DNA of 54,816 bases from Acidobacteriota bacterium (GCA_021788095.1 JAJYLB010000026.1:1-54816); one strand, 5' to 3'; shown: positions 36,605 through 46,849, counted from the stretch's first letter. Program-made: numbers and translations. Notes: generated by a model not told the origin, from the sequence alone.

Positions 36605-37365
36605 TTTCTCTGGCAGGCAAGGCCGCTTTGGTCACCGGCGGTTCGCGTGGAATCGGCGCGGCTACGGTGAAGCTGTTCGCGCAAGCGGGGGCCGACGTCG
36701 TGTTCAGCTACCGGACCGACAAGGAAGCGGCCCGGCAGGTGGAACAGGAGGCGGCCAAGCAAGGCACGCGCGTCGAAGCGATGCAGGCCGACCTGAAGGT
36801 GGCGGAGAATTCGCGCAAGCTGGTGGATTTCACCGTCGAACGCCTGGGCCGAATCGATATCCTCGTCGCCAACTCCGGCGTTTGGAACGCGGACGACCTG
36901 CCCATCGAAAAGATGACCGAGCGCCAGTGGGACGACATGATCCGCGTGAACCTGAAAAGCGTCTATGCCGCCATCCACTTCACCGTGCCGAAGATGATCG
37001 CGCAGGGCTCCGGCCGCATCGTCGCTCTCAGCTCCACCGCGGGGCAGCGGGGCGAATCGCTGCATTCCCACTACGCGGCGAGCAAGGGCGGAGTCATCAG
37101 TTTCGTCAAGGCGCTTTCCACCGAACTGGCGCGCTACAAGATCCTGGTCAATGGCGTCGCTCCCGGCTGGGTCGATACCGACATGTCCAAACCGGTGCTC
37201 GCGACGAAGGCGGGCCGCAAGTTCGCTCTCGGCCAGATCCCTCTCGGCCGGCCGGCGACGGCGGAGGAGATCGCGGGGCCGATCCTCTTCCTCGCTTCCG
37301 ATCTGGCAACCTTTATTACCGGCGAGATCCTCAATGTGAATGGGGGGTCGGTCTTGTGCGGGTGA
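36601..37365 (+). CDS. short-chain dehydrogenase/reductase, FabG-like
   Basis: 254 aa classical SDR. NAD(P)-binding TGGSRGIG at about 12-19, NSG at 91-93 (usually NAG), catalytic Ser144/145, Tyr158 and Lys162 (SSTAG ... HYAASKGG), and PGWVDTDM. The C-terminal block ETANFITGEIL-like ATFITGEILNVNGG is typical of 3-oxoacyl-ACP reductase-like enzymes. It is translationally coupled to the C26 peptidase upstream and overlaps the next gene. Its neighbours give no fatty-acid context, so a role in general oxidoreduction of a hydroxyacyl or sugar compound is equally possible. Confidence 0.88.
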   Translation: MISLAGKAALVTGGSRGIGAATVKLFAQAGADVVFSYRTDKEAARQVEQEAAKQGTRVEAMQADLKVAENSRKLVDFTVERLGRIDILVANSGVWNADDLPIEKMTERQWDDMIRVNLKSVYAAIHFTVPKMIAQGSGRIVALSSTAGQRGESLHSHYAASKGGVISFVKALSTELARYKILVNGVAPGWVDTDMSKPVLATKAGRKFALGQIPLGRPATAEEIAGPILFLASDLATFITGEILNVNGGSVLCG

Positions 37366-38195
37366 GAACGGGTTTTGCCGCGGCGGTGCTGGCGGGACTG
37401 AGCGTCGCCGCCGGCGCGCGAGCCCAGCAAGGGGTGCTCGCGCCCGCCCAGAGCGCGGCCAAGGCGAAGCAGCTCGTCGCCGAAAGCATCCAGGCGCTGG
37501 GCGGACAGGCCTACCTCGGCGCCCACGACCAGACCTGCAACTCCCAGCTCGCCCGCTTCGGCTTCCACGCCCAGCTCGATTTTTACGGCCAGGCGATCGA
37601 TTACAACCTCTACCCCGACAAGGAGCGCACCGAGCTTTACAAGCAGCGCAACGTCATCGACGTCAACAACGGCAACCAGGGCTGGTCGCTCGATCGCGGC
37701 GGCGTTTCCGACATGTCGGCCGATCAGATCGCGGATTTCCAGAAGGGGCTCAAAGAGAGCGTTGACTACCTGTTCCGCTACCAGAGGAATGACCCCAACC
37801 TGGAATATTCGTATGCCGGTACGGACGTCGTGGACCTGAAACAGGTGGATTGGGTCGAAATCGACGAAGGCAACTCGCTCACCGCGCGCATCGCTCTCGA
37901 CCAATACACCCACCTCCCCGTTCGCGCCGAGTTCATCAGCCGCGACCCCGAAACGCACGTGAATACGACCGACGCCGACTATTTCTCCAACTACCATCGC
38001 GTCGATGGCATCGAAACCCCTTTCCAGGAAACGATGACTCACAACGGCCAGAAAACGCTCCAGGTTTTCATCGCGAGCTGCAGCTACAACACCGGCCTTG
38101 AGCCCTCCTTCTTCACCCGCGAGGCCCTCGAAGAGCGCTGGAAACAACTCGGCGGCAAAAAGAAGCAAAAGAAAAAGAAGAAAAGCGCCGACTGA
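37356..38195 (+). CDS. periplasmic protein resembling outer-membrane lipoprotein-sorting (LolA-like) proteins
   Basis: 279 aa with signal peptide (GFAAAVLAGLSVAAGARAQQ). The mature part has features of LolA/LolB-like half-barrels: AKAKQLVAESIQALGGQAYL, YNLYPDKERTELYKQRNVIDVNNGNQGWSLDRGG, VEIDEGNSLTARIALDQYTHLPVRAEF and NYHRVDGIETPFQETMTHNGQ. The C-terminus is very Lys-rich (GGKKKQKKKKKSAD). The start is GTG 37356, 8 nt after a run of six G; GTG 37362 is an alternative. It overlaps the SDR stop. Function is inferred; Acidobacteria carry many such uncharacterised proteins. Confidence 0.75.
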   Translation: MRVRTGFAAAVLAGLSVAAGARAQQGVLAPAQSAAKAKQLVAESIQALGGQAYLGAHDQTCNSQLARFGFHAQLDFYGQAIDYNLYPDKERTELYKQRNVIDVNNGNQGWSLDRGGVSDMSADQIADFQKGLKESVDYLFRYQRNDPNLEYSYAGTDVVDLKQVDWVEIDEGNSLTARIALDQYTHLPVRAEFISRDPETHVNTTDADYFSNYHRVDGIETPFQETMTHNGQKTLQVFIASCSYNTGLEPSFFTREALEERWKQLGGKKKQKKKKKSAD

Positions 38196-38631
38196 CCCCC
38201 CGGCGGGTTTCCGCGTCGCGACCGCACCAGCCCTGCCCCAGTGAGCCTCGCTCCAGCGTCGAAATCCCGCCCGTCGTTTGGGTGCCCCACCCTTGCGCAC
38301 TCGGCAAGGGTGGGATTTCGGGCGAGCTGCCCCTGTGACCCGGCCCACCCCGAAGCCGTCGAACGCCATATCGCACTGGCACTGGTAACGGTATTTTGCG
38401 AGCCTCAGTAGCACTGTCATCCTGAGCCCGCGGCGGCAGGCCATTCTTGATGGCTGTGCGCTCTTGAGCCCAACCCTCATCCGCACGTTGTTCTCCTCTG
38501 CGTCCTCCGCGCCTCTGCGGTGTGCCCTTGCCTTTCGGCTCCCAGCTCTCAACTCTTAACTCCCAACGTCCTCCCTTGCCTCCTTTGCCTCCTCAACCTC
38601 GCTCCGGATGCCGGGCCGGGAAGGCGGCGGG
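38196..38631. repeat. repeat-rich spacer before hslV
   Basis: It contains a perfect 11-bp hairpin, CCCACCCTTGC (38286-38296) with GCAAGGGTGGG (38304-38314), which could terminate the operon upstream. A GTCATCCTGAGC fragment lies near 38417. A CT-rich repeat (38488-38570: CTCTGCGTCCTCCGCGCCTC, then CTCTCAACTCTTAACTCCC) is, in inverted orientation, related to the duplicated element at 46582. No gene is seen. Confidence 0.6.
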
Positions 38632-38637
38632 TATAAT
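38632..38637 (+). promoter_or_regulatory. TATAAT box directly upstream of hslV
   Basis: A perfect TATAAT ends 6 nt before the ATG of hslV. With normal spacing the transcript would start at or within a base of the ATG, so the hslVU mRNA is predicted leaderless. No good -35 match lies 16-18 bp upstream. Confidence 0.55.
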
Positions 38638-38643
38638 GGCGCA

Positions 38644-39195
38644 ATGCGCCAAACGCGCCAAAGAGAAGCTTTGCACGGCACCACCGTCTTGTGCGTGCGG
38701 AGGGATGGAAAAGTCGTTCTGGCCGGCGACGGCCAGGTGACCATGGGCGAGAATGTGGTCAAGCATTCGGCCAAGAAGGTTCGCCGTCTGTTTAACGATA
38801 AGGTGGTGGCCGGCTTCGCCGGCAGTACCGCCGACGCGCTCTCCCTCTTTGCCCGCTTCGAATCCAAGCTGCAGGAACATCACGGCAATCTGGCTCGCTC
38901 GGCGGTGGAGTTGGCCAAGGACTGGCGCACCGACCGCTCCCTGCGCCATCTGGAAGCCCTGCTGATCGTCAGCGACGCCAAGCAAACCCTTTTGCTCTCG
39001 GGCAATGGCGACGTCATCGAACCCGACGACGGCCTCTGCGCCATCGGCTCCGGCGGGCCGTACGCCTTGGCTGCCGCGCGTGCGCTCGCCAAGCACAGCA
39101 AACTCACGGCCAGGGAGATCGCCCAGGAAGCTATGCGCTTGGCCAGCGAAATCTGCATTTATACCAATGACTGCTTTACCTTCGAGGAACTGTGA
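38644..39195 (+). CDS. hslV: ATP-dependent protease subunit HslV
   Basis: 183 aa. Threonine peptidase of the ClpQ type. After a 12-residue propeptide the mature enzyme would start at Thr13 ([26 protein letters not shown]), with [70 protein letters not shown]. Start ATG 38644 lies 6 nt from a TATAAT. It overlaps hslU by 4 bp (GTGA), giving strict coexpression of peptidase and unfoldase. Confidence 0.96.
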   Translation: MRQTRQREALHGTTVLCVRRDGKVVLAGDGQVTMGENVVKHSAKKVRRLFNDKVVAGFAGSTADALSLFARFESKLQEHHGNLARSAVELAKDWRTDRSLRHLEALLIVSDAKQTLLLSGNGDVIEPDDGLCAIGSGGPYALAAARALAKHSKLTAREIAQEAMRLASEICIYTNDCFTFEEL

Positions 39196-40601
39196 ACGGG
39201 AAGAAGGATTCCCTCGCCTATCTGCCGGGCGGCCAGCCCGCCGAAGCTCCCGAGTCCCTGCCCACTTTTGACGAACTCAGTCCCCGGGAGATCGTGGCCG
39301 AGCTGGATAAGTACATCGTGGGCCAGATGCCGGCCAAGCGCGCCGTGGCCGTGGCCCTTCGGAACCGGGTGCGCCGCCAGCGGCTCGATCCTCAAATCGC
39401 CGAGGAGATCCTACCCAAGAACATCCTCATGATCGGGCCCACCGGCGTGGGGAAAACGGAGATCGCGCGGCGCTTGGCTCGCCTGGCGGGATGCCCCTTC
39501 GTGAAAGTCGAAGCCTCGAAATACACGGAAGTGGGCTACGTGGGCCGGGACGTCGAATCCATGGTCCGCGACCTGGTGGAAGTGGCCATCGACATGGTGC
39601 GCGAAGAAAAGCTCGACGAAGTGGCCGAGCGCGCCGAGCAGGCGGCCGAAGAGCGCCTGCTCGATCTGCTCCTGCCCGGCTCGAGCGAGACTACGCTCGA
39701 CGCCGAGCGCGTCGAGCAGGCGGCGCGGACGCGGGAAAAACTGCGCGCGCAGCTCCGCGAGGGCAAGCTGGACCAGCGGATGGTGGAAGTGGAGGTGCGC
39801 GAGCGCGCCACGCCCGCCTTCGAGATCATCTCCAACCAGGGCGTCGAGGAGATGGACGTCAACATCAAGGACATGCTCTCGAATTTCTTCGGCCAGACGA
39901 AGCGGAAACGCAAGGTGACCGTGGCGGAAGCCTTCGAATACCTGGTCCAGGAAGAGGAAAACCGCCTGATCGACATGGATCAGGTCACCCGCATCGCCAC
40001 CGAGCGCGCCGAGCAGATGGGAATCATCTTCATCGACGAAGTCGACAAGGTGGCGGGGCGGGAGTCCGGGCACGGGCCCGACGTGAGCCGGGAAGGGGTG
40101 CAGCGGGACCTGCTGCCCATCGTCGAGGGCACCACCGTCAACAGCCGTTACGGCATGATTCGCACCGATCACATCCTCTTCATCGCCGCGGGGGCCTTCC
40201 ACGTCTCCAAGCCCTCCGACTTGATTCCCGAACTCCAGGGCCGCTTTCCCATCCGCGTCGAGCTGAGCTCGCTCTCCGAGGAGGATTTCATTCGCATCCT
40301 CACCGAGCCGAAAAACGCCCTCCTCAAGCAGTACACCGCTTTGCTCGAAACCGAGGGTCTGCGCTTGCAATTCACCGACGATGCCGTCGCCACCCTCGCC
40401 CACTTCGCCGCCATCGTCAACGAGCAAACCGAAAACATCGGCGCCCGCCGCCTCCATACCATTCTCGAGCGCGTCCTGGACGAGATTTCCTTCGAAGCGC
40501 CCGAACTCAAGAAGAAAACCGTCAAGGTGGACTCCGCCTACGTTTCCAAGCACCTGGCCGAAATCGTCAAGAACCAGGATCTGAGCCGCTACATCCTCTA
40601 A
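39192..40601 (+). CDS. hslU: ATP-dependent protease ATPase subunit HslU
   Basis: 469 aa AAA+ unfoldase that feeds HslV. Walker A is GPTGVGKTE, the pore/I-domain region runs about 110-245 ([19 protein letters not shown], then the charged insert), Walker B is [10 protein letters not shown], and [48 protein letters not shown] and [16 protein letters not shown] are conserved. The C-terminus RYIL carries the tail that docks into HslV. Start GTG 39192 overlaps the hslV stop. Full length for the family. Confidence 0.97.
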   Translation: MNGKKDSLAYLPGGQPAEAPESLPTFDELSPREIVAELDKYIVGQMPAKRAVAVALRNRVRRQRLDPQIAEEILPKNILMIGPTGVGKTEIARRLARLAGCPFVKVEASKYTEVGYVGRDVESMVRDLVEVAIDMVREEKLDEVAERAEQAAEERLLDLLLPGSSETTLDAERVEQAARTREKLRAQLREGKLDQRMVEVEVRERATPAFEIISNQGVEEMDVNIKDMLSNFFGQTKRKRKVTVAEAFEYLVQEEENRLIDMDQVTRIATERAEQMGIIFIDEVDKVAGRESGHGPDVSREGVQRDLLPIVEGTTVNSRYGMIRTDHILFIAAGAFHVSKPSDLIPELQGRFPIRVELSSLSEEDFIRILTEPKNALLKQYTALLETEGLRLQFTDDAVATLAHFAAIVNEQTENIGARRLHTILERVLDEISFEAPELKKKTVKVDSAYVSKHLAEIVKNQDLSRYIL

Positions 40602-40654
40602 ATCCGTTGGCGATTCGATACCTACATGCTCTTGCCAAACCCGCCGCGCGGGGG

Positions 40655-40715
40655 TCGGGGCTTCAGCCCCGACAAAAAGCAACGCAAGGAGCAGGGGCTT
40701 CGGCCCCTGAAGGGA
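40655..40715. repeat. paired-hairpin intergenic repeat, copy 4
   Basis: TCGGGGCTTCAGCCCCGA, then about 23 nt later AGGGGCTTCGGCCCCT. It follows hslU and ends 14 nt before the TTG start of the lipoprotein gene, again providing leader sequence, as the copy before nadD does. Confidence 0.75.
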
Positions 40716-40729
40716 TCTCCCGCGAAGTC

Positions 40730-41884
40730 TTGAAACGGCTTCTACCTTCGCCGGCCCTCGTCTTGCTCCTCGCCGTCCTGGCCGCCAGCCTGGGTTGCGC
40801 GGCTCCCGGCCCGCCCCACCCCCCGGCCCAAGAGGCTCCCGAAACGGTCACCGACCTCCGCGCCCGCCAGGCGGGGATGGCGATCGTTCTCCAATTCACC
40901 TTGCCCCGGCGTTCCACCTCCGGCGCCCGCCTCGCCGGTCCCGAAGCTTCGGGACGCCGCGCGGAAATCTACCGCGAATTTCTCCCCGCCGGCCCTTCTC
41001 CGCGAGCGGCCGCGCCGCGACCGGGTTCCCCGCCGGCTGGCAGCACGCCTGCTCTTGGCTCCCCCGCTTACACGCTCGAAGCGAATCAGCTTGCCAACCT
41101 TCGGGTTGGCGACGCCGTCGTATTCCGCGATCGGCTTTCCGCAGCCGAATTTCAGGAGCACCGCGGCAGCCAAGTGAGTTACCGCGTGCGGACGGCGACG
41201 GCCGCCGAAAACTGGTCTCGGCTGTCGGCCCCGGCCACGGTTGCTCTGGCCGTCCCGCCGGCGCCGGCGCGCGACTTGACCGCGTCGGTCGGTCCAAACC
41301 GAGTCATCCTGCGGTGGTCGCCACCCGCTCCCGGAAATGGGCCCGCGCCCCGGTACTTTGCCGTTTCCCGCGAAGCGCTCGGCCCGGCAAACGCGCCCGC
41401 TGTCGCTCCCGTGGTGATCGGCACCACTACAGGCACTTCCTACGAAGACGCGGCCCTCGAGTCGGGCCAACAGTATCGCTATACCGTACGCAGCGTCTCT
41501 TCTGCGCCGGGTGGCGAAGTCGAGTCCGCCGGGGCGACCGTCCTCGCGGCTCTGCCACCCTTGCCGGAACCGGGACCGCCGGCCGACGTCGTGGCCATTC
41601 CCGTCCAAGAGCCGTCCGGCGCGCCGGAAGTGGAACTTTCCTGGGCGATCGGTGGCGCACGAAACCTGGCTGGATACAATGTCTATCGTAGCGAGCGGGC
41701 CGGCGGCCGTGCGGCCCGCCTGAACGCCACCCCGCTCGCCTCTGCCGCCTTCCGCGACGCAACGGTCTCCGCCGGCCGGCAGTATGCCTACTCGGTGACC
41801 TCGGTGGATTTGAGCGGGAAGGAAAGCCAGCCAAGCGCGCCGGTGATGGTCGCCGTGCCCGCGACCGCCCCGCACGGAGGTTAG
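40730..41884 (+). CDS. fibronectin type III domain lipoprotein
   Basis: 384 aa from TTG 40730. The signal peptide ends in a lipobox (LAVLAASLGC), so the protein should be lipidated by Lgt. After a Pro-rich linker there are three FN3-like beta-sandwich units: about 40-150, 155-255 (PAPARDLTASVGPNRVILRWSPPAPGN...YRYTVRSVSS) and 270-375 (VELSWAIGGARNLAGYNVYRSERAG...YAYSVTSVDLSGKES). The first unit is interrupted by a low-complexity Pro/Ala/Ser insert (about 85-115) and by a palindrome (40938-40955). It is probably an outer-membrane-anchored binding protein. Function unknown. Confidence 0.8.
   Translation: MKRLLPSPALVLLLAVLAASLGCAAPGPPHPPAQEAPETVTDLRARQAGMAIVLQFTLPRRSTSGARLAGPEASGRRAEIYREFLPAGPSPRAAAPRPGSPPAGSTPALGSPAYTLEANQLANLRVGDAVVFRDRLSAAEFQEHRGSQVSYRVRTATAAENWSRLSAPATVALAVPPAPARDLTASVGPNRVILRWSPPAPGNGPAPRYFAVSREALGPANAPAVAPVVIGTTTGTSYEDAALESGQQYRYTVRSVSSAPGGEVESAGATVLAALPPLPEPGPPADVVAIPVQEPSGAPEVELSWAIGGARNLAGYNVYRSERAGGRAARLNATPLASAAFRDATVSAGRQYAYSVTSVDLSGKESQPSAPVMVAVPATAPHGG
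40938..40955. repeat. perfect 18-bp palindrome inside coding sequence
   Basis: GTCCCGAAGCTTCGGGAC is its own reverse complement. A 15-bp core of it occurs in the 28.5-kb spacer, and similar arms are found inside the rluD insert (2161-2196). Here it encodes GPEASGR in the first FN3 unit, again as part of an in-frame repeat insertion. Confidence 0.65.
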
Positions 41885-41908
41885 GAAAAGGGGAGGAGGG
41901 GTGAGCGA

Positions 41909-42691
41909 ATGAAACTGTGCCGGTTTCGCCTGGCGGGATCCGCCGATCCAACGATCCGCCATGGCGCACTCGAAGGCAACACCGTCCGCCAACTCGCGGG
42001 AGCATGGCCAGCCGCGCTCTCGCCCACGGAGCAGAGTTGGCCGGTGGATCGCGTCGAGTTGCTCGCGCCCGTCGCACCTTCCAAGATCGTTTGCGTTGCC
42101 CGCAACTACCAGAAGCACGCCGCCGAGCTGGGCAATGCGGTGCCGGGCGAGCCGCTGATCTTCTTGAAGGCGCCTTCGTCGGTCATCGGTCCTGGCCAGG
42201 CGATCGAGCTGCCTCCCGATTCCGCCCGCGTCGATCACGAAGGCGAGTTGGGAGTGGTGATCGGCAGGGAGTGTTCCCGCCTAGCCCCCGGCCAGCCCAT
42301 CGAGCCCTACTTGGCAGGGTTTACCTGCCTGAACGACGTGACGGCGCGCGACCTCCAAAAAAAGGACGGCTTGTTTGGGCGCGCGAAAAGCTTCGATACG
42401 TTTTGCCCGATGGGTCCCGCGATCGAAACCGATTTCGATTGGAAATGCGCCCGGGTCGAGACGTGGGTCAACGCGGAGCGGCGCCAGTCCGGCGTCACGA
42501 CCGACATGATTTTCCCGGTGGATGTCCTGGTCGGCTGGATCTCCCGCATCATGACTTTGCTCCCGGGAGATGTGATCGCCACGGGTACCCCCGAAGGCAT
42601 CTCCGCCCTGGCCGCCGGCGATGTGGTCGAGATCGCCATCGAGGGGATCGGCCGCCTTTCCAATCCCGTGCGGGCTCGGAGCGTGCGATGA
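41909..42691 (+). CDS. fumarylacetoacetate hydrolase family protein
   Basis: 260 aa. FAH-superfamily C-terminal domain: [47 protein letters not shown] (metal-binding E..E), [62 protein letters not shown]. Members act as acylpyruvate hydrolases, oxaloacetate decarboxylases or 2-hydroxyhepta-diene-dioate isomerases. The metal ligands are present; substrate is undetermined. GGGGAGGAGGGG lies upstream of ATG 41909. It overlaps the next gene by 4 bp. Confidence 0.9.
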   Translation: MKLCRFRLAGSADPTIRHGALEGNTVRQLAGAWPAALSPTEQSWPVDRVELLAPVAPSKIVCVARNYQKHAAELGNAVPGEPLIFLKAPSSVIGPGQAIELPPDSARVDHEGELGVVIGRECSRLAPGQPIEPYLAGFTCLNDVTARDLQKKDGLFGRAKSFDTFCPMGPAIETDFDWKCARVETWVNAERRQSGVTTDMIFPVDVLVGWISRIMTLLPGDVIATGTPEGISALAAGDVVEIAIEGIGRLSNPVRARSVR

Positions 42692-43446
42692 GCGAAGCCG
42701 AGTCGCGCCCGCTTCCGGCTCCGCCGCCCTCGAAGATGTCGCCTTCGCACAAGGCCCTGGCGGGTCTCCTCGGCTTCCTCCTTCTCGCCAAGATCGTCGA
42801 GATGGTTCTTCACGTGCCCTTCCTCACTACGGTACAGCAGGCCGTTTTCTCTTGGAGGATGACGCTCTTCATCGCCGCCCTCGCTTTGCTCGGCTCGGGT
42901 TTCGCCCACATCGTCGGCTTTCCCGGAATGTGGGAAGAGGGCATCGGCGTGAGCCGGAAAATCTGGCTGCCGCTCGCGGCGGGCATCGTGTTTGGCGTGG
43001 TGCTGCTCTTTGCCGACCGCTCGAGCGGCTTCGCCACTCACTCGGCCGCCGTTGCCGGCGTTCCCACGCTCGCTCTCCCCTTCCGCTTTTCCGTGCTATT
43101 CCAGTTGTTCGCGGGGGTATGCGCGGCGATTCTCTACAACCTGTTTGCCCTGGCATTCACCGTGTGGTTTGTCGGCACGCTCATCCTCGCGCGTCGCTGG
43201 CCCTCCGCGACCTTTTGGGTGCTGGCCCTTTTGGTCTCCCTGTGGGAGCCGTACATGATGGCGTCGCAAGGCCATGGGGCGCTGATTCGTTCCGTGCATT
43301 TCCCCGCGGGCATTTGGGCCATGCTCGCGCTCTACTACGTTGTGGATTTGACCGCCACGATCTTCATCCGCCGCTTTGGGTTCACCGCGGCCCTCGTCTG
43401 GCGGCTTTCGGCGGTGATGGTTTGGCATTTTGCCGGCCGCCTCTGA
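42688..43446 (+). CDS. polytopic membrane protein of unknown function
   Basis: 252 aa with about seven hydrophobic segments (for example [125 protein letters not shown]). The spacing resembles CPBP-type or YIP1-type membrane proteins, but I see no EExxxR or HxxxD protease motif, so I make no functional call. The start is ATG 42688, overlapping the FAH stop (ATGA). It precedes the carboxyltransferase gene by 32 bp. Confidence 0.7.
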   Translation: MSEAESRPLPAPPPSKMSPSHKALAGLLGFLLLAKIVEMVLHVPFLTTVQQAVFSWRMTLFIAALALLGSGFAHIVGFPGMWEEGIGVSRKIWLPLAAGIVFGVVLLFADRSSGFATHSAAVAGVPTLALPFRFSVLFQLFAGVCAAILYNLFALAFTVWFVGTLILARRWPSATFWVLALLVSLWEPYMMASQGHGALIRSVHFPAGIWAMLALYYVVDLTATIFIRRFGFTAALVWRLSAVMVWHFAGRL

Positions 43447-43478
43447 CAGGCAGCCGCAAGGGAAAGGACCGTAGGGCC

Positions 43479-45047
43479 ATGGAGCCCGAGAAGAGACCGC
43501 ACGACCCGTTTGAGGAATGGCGCCGGCGCGACCGCGAAGCCGAGGAGGGAGGGGGAGCGGAGCGGCGCGAGCGCCAGCACGCGGCAGGCAAGCTGCTCGC
43601 CCGCGAGCGAATCGCCTTGCTGCTCGACGAGGATTCGTTCGAGGAACTCGATCGATTCGCTACCCATCGCACCACCGAATTCGGGATGGAGGAGCGAAAG
43701 CCGCTCGGCGACGGCTTCGTGACAGGCTACGGCAGAATCGACGGCCGGCTGGTGTACGTCTTCGCCCAGGATTTCACCGTCTTCGGCGGCTCCCTCTCGG
43801 AAACGAACGCGGCCAAGGTCACCAAGATCATGGACCTGGCCATGCGCGTGGGCGCGCCGGTCATTGGCCTCAACGATTCCGGCGGCGCGCGGATCCAGGA
43901 AGGCGTGCGCTCGCTCGCCGGCTACGCCGATATCTTTCTTCGCAATACCCTCGCCAGCGGCGTGATTCCTCAGATCAGCGCGGTGATGGGTCCGTGCGCC
44001 GGCGGCGCGGTCTATTCCCCGGCCATCACCGATTTCGTGGTGATGACCCGCGACACGTCCTACATGTTCGTCACCGGCCCCGACGTCATCAAGACCGTGA
44101 CGCATGAAGAGGTGAGTAAGGAGGAGCTGGGCGGCGCCGTGACCCACAACACCCGCAGCGGCGTGGCTCACTTCATCGCCCGCGACGACGCCGCCTGCCT
44201 CGCCCTCATCCGCGAGCTGGTCGGTTATCTCCCCTCGAACAACCTCGAAGACCCGCCGGTCCGCCCTTCCGACGATCCCACCGACCGCTCCGAGCCCGCC
44301 CTGAACGAACTCGTTCCGGCCGATCCCCGCCAGCCCTACGACATCAAGCAAGCCATCACCGCCGTGGTGGACGACCGCCGCTTTCTCGAAGTCCACGAAC
44401 TCTTCGCCCCGAATATCGTGGTCGGCTTCGCGCGGCTCGACGCCCGCACGGTCGGCATCGTCGCCAACCAGCCGGCCGTGCTCGCGGGCTGCCTCGACAT
44501 CAACGCGTCGGCCAAGGCCGCTCGCTTCGTGCGCTTCTGCGACGCTTTCAATATCCCTCTTGTCACCTTTGAAGACGTGCCGGGTTTCCTGCCCGGCACG
44601 CAGCAGGAGTACGGCGGAATCATCCGCCATGGGGCGAAGCTGCTCTTCGCGTTCGCCGAAGCCACCGTTCCCAAGATCACCGTCATCACCCGCAAGGCCT
44701 ATGGCGGCGCCTACTGCGTGATGGCTTCCAAGCATATCCGCACCGACATCAACTTCGCCTGGCCGACCGCGGAAATCGCGGTGATGGGACCCGAGGGCGC
44801 GGTCAATATCGTCTACCGGCGCGAGATCGAAAACGCGCCGGAGTCCGAACGCGAGGCCCTGCGCCAGCGCCTGGCGGCGGAATTCCGCGAGCGCTTGGCC
44901 AATCCCTACGTTGCCGCCGAGCGCGGCTACGTCGACGCCGTTATCGAGCCCGCCCATACCCGCGCGAAGCTCATCGCCGCCCTGCGCGCTATCGCAGGCA
45001 AGCGCGACGCCAACCCGCGCAAAAAGCACGGCAACATCCCGCTGTGA
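43479..45047 (+). CDS. acyl-CoA carboxylase carboxyltransferase (beta) subunit, propionyl-CoA carboxylase type
   Basis: 522 aa. Family hallmarks: [128 protein letters not shown] and [28 protein letters not shown]. The acyl-binding segment reads YGGAYCVM, where propionyl-specific enzymes that I recall have Asp and acetyl-accepting ones Ile, so specificity is open. Together with the biotin carboxylase and BCCP genes it forms a complete enzyme, probably propionyl-CoA to (S)-methylmalonyl-CoA. The start is ATG 43479. Confidence 0.93.
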   Translation: MEPEKRPHDPFEEWRRRDREAEEGGGAERRERQHAAGKLLARERIALLLDEDSFEELDRFATHRTTEFGMEERKPLGDGFVTGYGRIDGRLVYVFAQDFTVFGGSLSETNAAKVTKIMDLAMRVGAPVIGLNDSGGARIQEGVRSLAGYADIFLRNTLASGVIPQISAVMGPCAGGAVYSPAITDFVVMTRDTSYMFVTGPDVIKTVTHEEVSKEELGGAVTHNTRSGVAHFIARDDAACLALIRELVGYLPSNNLEDPPVRPSDDPTDRSEPALNELVPADPRQPYDIKQAITAVVDDRRFLEVHELFAPNIVVGFARLDARTVGIVANQPAVLAGCLDINASAKAARFVRFCDAFNIPLVTFEDVPGFLPGTQQEYGGIIRHGAKLLFAFAEATVPKITVITRKAYGGAYCVMASKHIRTDINFAWPTAEIAVMGPEGAVNIVYRREIENAPESEREALRQRLAAEFRERLANPYVAAERGYVDAVIEPAHTRAKLIAALRAIAGKRDANPRKKHGNIPL

Positions 45048-45054
45048 GGAAGTC

Positions 45055-46581
45055 ATGTTTCGTAAGGTTCTGATTGCGAATCGCGGCGAAATCGCCGTGC
45101 GCGTCGTCCGCGCCTGTCACGAGATGGGCATCGCCGCCGTAGCGGTCTACAGCGACGCCGACCGCGATTCGTTGCACGTCCCCTTCGCCGATTACGCCTA
45201 CCGCATCGGTCCGGCTCCCAGCCGCGAAAGCTACCTCTGCGTCGACAAGATCCTCGCCGTCGCCCGCCAAGCGGGCTGCGACGCCGTTCATCCCGGCTAC
45301 GGCTTTCTCGCGGAAAACGCGGATTTCGCCGAGGCGTGTGCGGATATGGGCTTGGTCTTCATCGGCCCCTCCCCGCTGGCCATGAGAAAGCTCGGATCGA
45401 AGACGGCAGCGCGACGCGTAGCCAGTGATGCGGGAGTGCCCACCGTTCCAGGGACTCTCGATCCCATCGAAGACCTGGCGCGCGCGCGGAGCCTGGCGAG
45501 CGAGATCGGCTTTCCCTTGCTGCTGAAGGCGGTAGCGGGCGGCGGGGGCAAGGGCATGCGCGCGATCGCGCGAGAATCGGACCTCGAGGGCGGATGGCGC
45601 GACGCCCAAGCGGAAGCCGCGAACGCCTTCGGCGACGGCCGCCTGTACGTGGAAAAGCTGCTGCGCGATCCCCGGCACATCGAAATGCAGATTCTGGGCG
45701 ATTGGGAGGGCCGGCTCGTCCACCTGGGCGAACGGGAATGCTCGGTGCAACGTCGCCATCAGAAGGTTCTCGAGGAGGCGCCCTCGCCCGTCGTCGATCG
45801 CGCGCTGCGCGAAGCGATGGGCGAAGCCGCGCTGCGCGTGGCGCGTGCCGGCGGCTATCACAATGCCGGCACCGTGGAATTCCTGGTGGACGCCGAGCGC
45901 CGGTTCTACTTCCTCGAAGTCAACACGCGCCTCCAAGTGGAGCATCCCGTCACGGAAGCCGTGACCTCGCTGGACCTGGTGAAACTGCAGATTCGCATCG
46001 CGGCGGGCGAGCGGCTCCCGCTTCGCCAGGAAGACGTCGCCGTTCGCGGCCACGCCATCGAGTGCCGGATCTATGCCGAAGATCCCGAAAATCATTTCTT
46101 TCCTTCCCCGGGCAAGATCCTCGCTTTGCGCCTGCCCGAAGGCCCGGGAATCCGAAACGACGTTGGCGTCGCCGCCCTGTGGACGGTGCCTCCCGATTAC
46201 GACCCGATTCTGGGCAAATTGATTGCCTGGGGCGCGGACCGCGAAGAGGCGCGGGCGCGGCTCGGTCGCGCGCTCGAGGAATACGCCGTCGTGGGCATCA
46301 AGACGAATCTGGGGATGTTTCGCCGCTTGGTTCGCGATCCGGAATTCGCTCGCGCCGCCGCCCACACGGCTTGGCTCGACGACTGGCTTCGCCGATCCGG
46401 AACTTCTTCTCCGTCGCCGTCGCCTGCGGCGCCGGAAGAGGAAAACGCGGCGGCGCTCGTCGCGGCTCTCTGGGCGACAGCTTCTGCCGTGCCCCGCGCT
46501 TCGGCGCCTGTCGCGCCATCGCCCTGGAAACTCCAAGGCCGCGCCGACGAACTCGACAACCAGCCGCGCCGCGGACGATAA
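45055..46581 (+). CDS. biotin carboxylase (AccC-like) subunit of the acyl-CoA carboxylase
   Basis: 508 aa. An ATP-grasp enzyme that carboxylates biotin on the BCCP. MFRKVLIANRGEIAVRVVRACHEMG, YLCVDKILAVARQAGCDAVHPGYGFLAENADFA, KAVAGGGGKGMR, LHLGERECSVQRRHQKVLEEAPSP, FYFLEVNTRLQVEHPVTE and RGHAIECRIYAEDP are all present. After about residue 445 a Pro/Ser/Ala-rich tail leads to the end; there is no fused biotinyl domain, which is encoded separately at 47923. AGGA lies 4 nt before ATG 45055. It is 7 bp after the carboxyltransferase stop. Confidence 0.94.
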   Translation: MFRKVLIANRGEIAVRVVRACHEMGIAAVAVYSDADRDSLHVPFADYAYRIGPAPSRESYLCVDKILAVARQAGCDAVHPGYGFLAENADFAEACADMGLVFIGPSPLAMRKLGSKTAARRVASDAGVPTVPGTLDPIEDLARARSLASEIGFPLLLKAVAGGGGKGMRAIARESDLEGGWRDAQAEAANAFGDGRLYVEKLLRDPRHIEMQILGDWEGRLVHLGERECSVQRRHQKVLEEAPSPVVDRALREAMGEAALRVARAGGYHNAGTVEFLVDAERRFYFLEVNTRLQVEHPVTEAVTSLDLVKLQIRIAAGERLPLRQEDVAVRGHAIECRIYAEDPENHFFPSPGKILALRLPEGPGIRNDVGVAALWTVPPDYDPILGKLIAWGADREEARARLGRALEEYAVVGIKTNLGMFRRLVRDPEFARAAAHTAWLDDWLRRSGTSSPSPSPAAPEEENAAALVAALWATASAVPRASAPVAPSPWKLQGRADELDNQPRRGR

Positions 46582-46849
46582 GTTGAGAGTTCAGAGTCGA
46601 AAGGCAAAAGCGAAACGCGGAGAGCGCAGAGACCCGCGCGGAGAACGCCGAGACCATCAAGACCTCGGTAACTCCCCCTCCTCCGTGTGCTCCGCGCCTC
46701 TGTGGTGATACGTTTTGTCACAGTCAAGAGTCGAGCGTTGAGAGTTCAGAGTCGAAAGGCAAAAGCGAAACGCGGAGAGCGCAGAGACCCGCGCGGAGAA
46801 CGCCGAGACCATCGAGTCCTCGGTAACTCCCCCTCCTCCGTGTGCTCCG
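46582..46849. repeat. 113-bp direct duplication, 155-bp period
   Basis: 46582-46694 and 46737-46849 are identical except for two bases. Each begins GTTGAGAGTTCAGAGTCGAA and ends GTGTGCTCCG. The first copy starts immediately after the stop of the biotin carboxylase gene, and the second ends at the GTG start of the DUF1259 gene. Confidence 0.85.

Noticed and set aside
39411..40682. Frame opposite hslU
   Set aside because: Antisense shadow with no family features.
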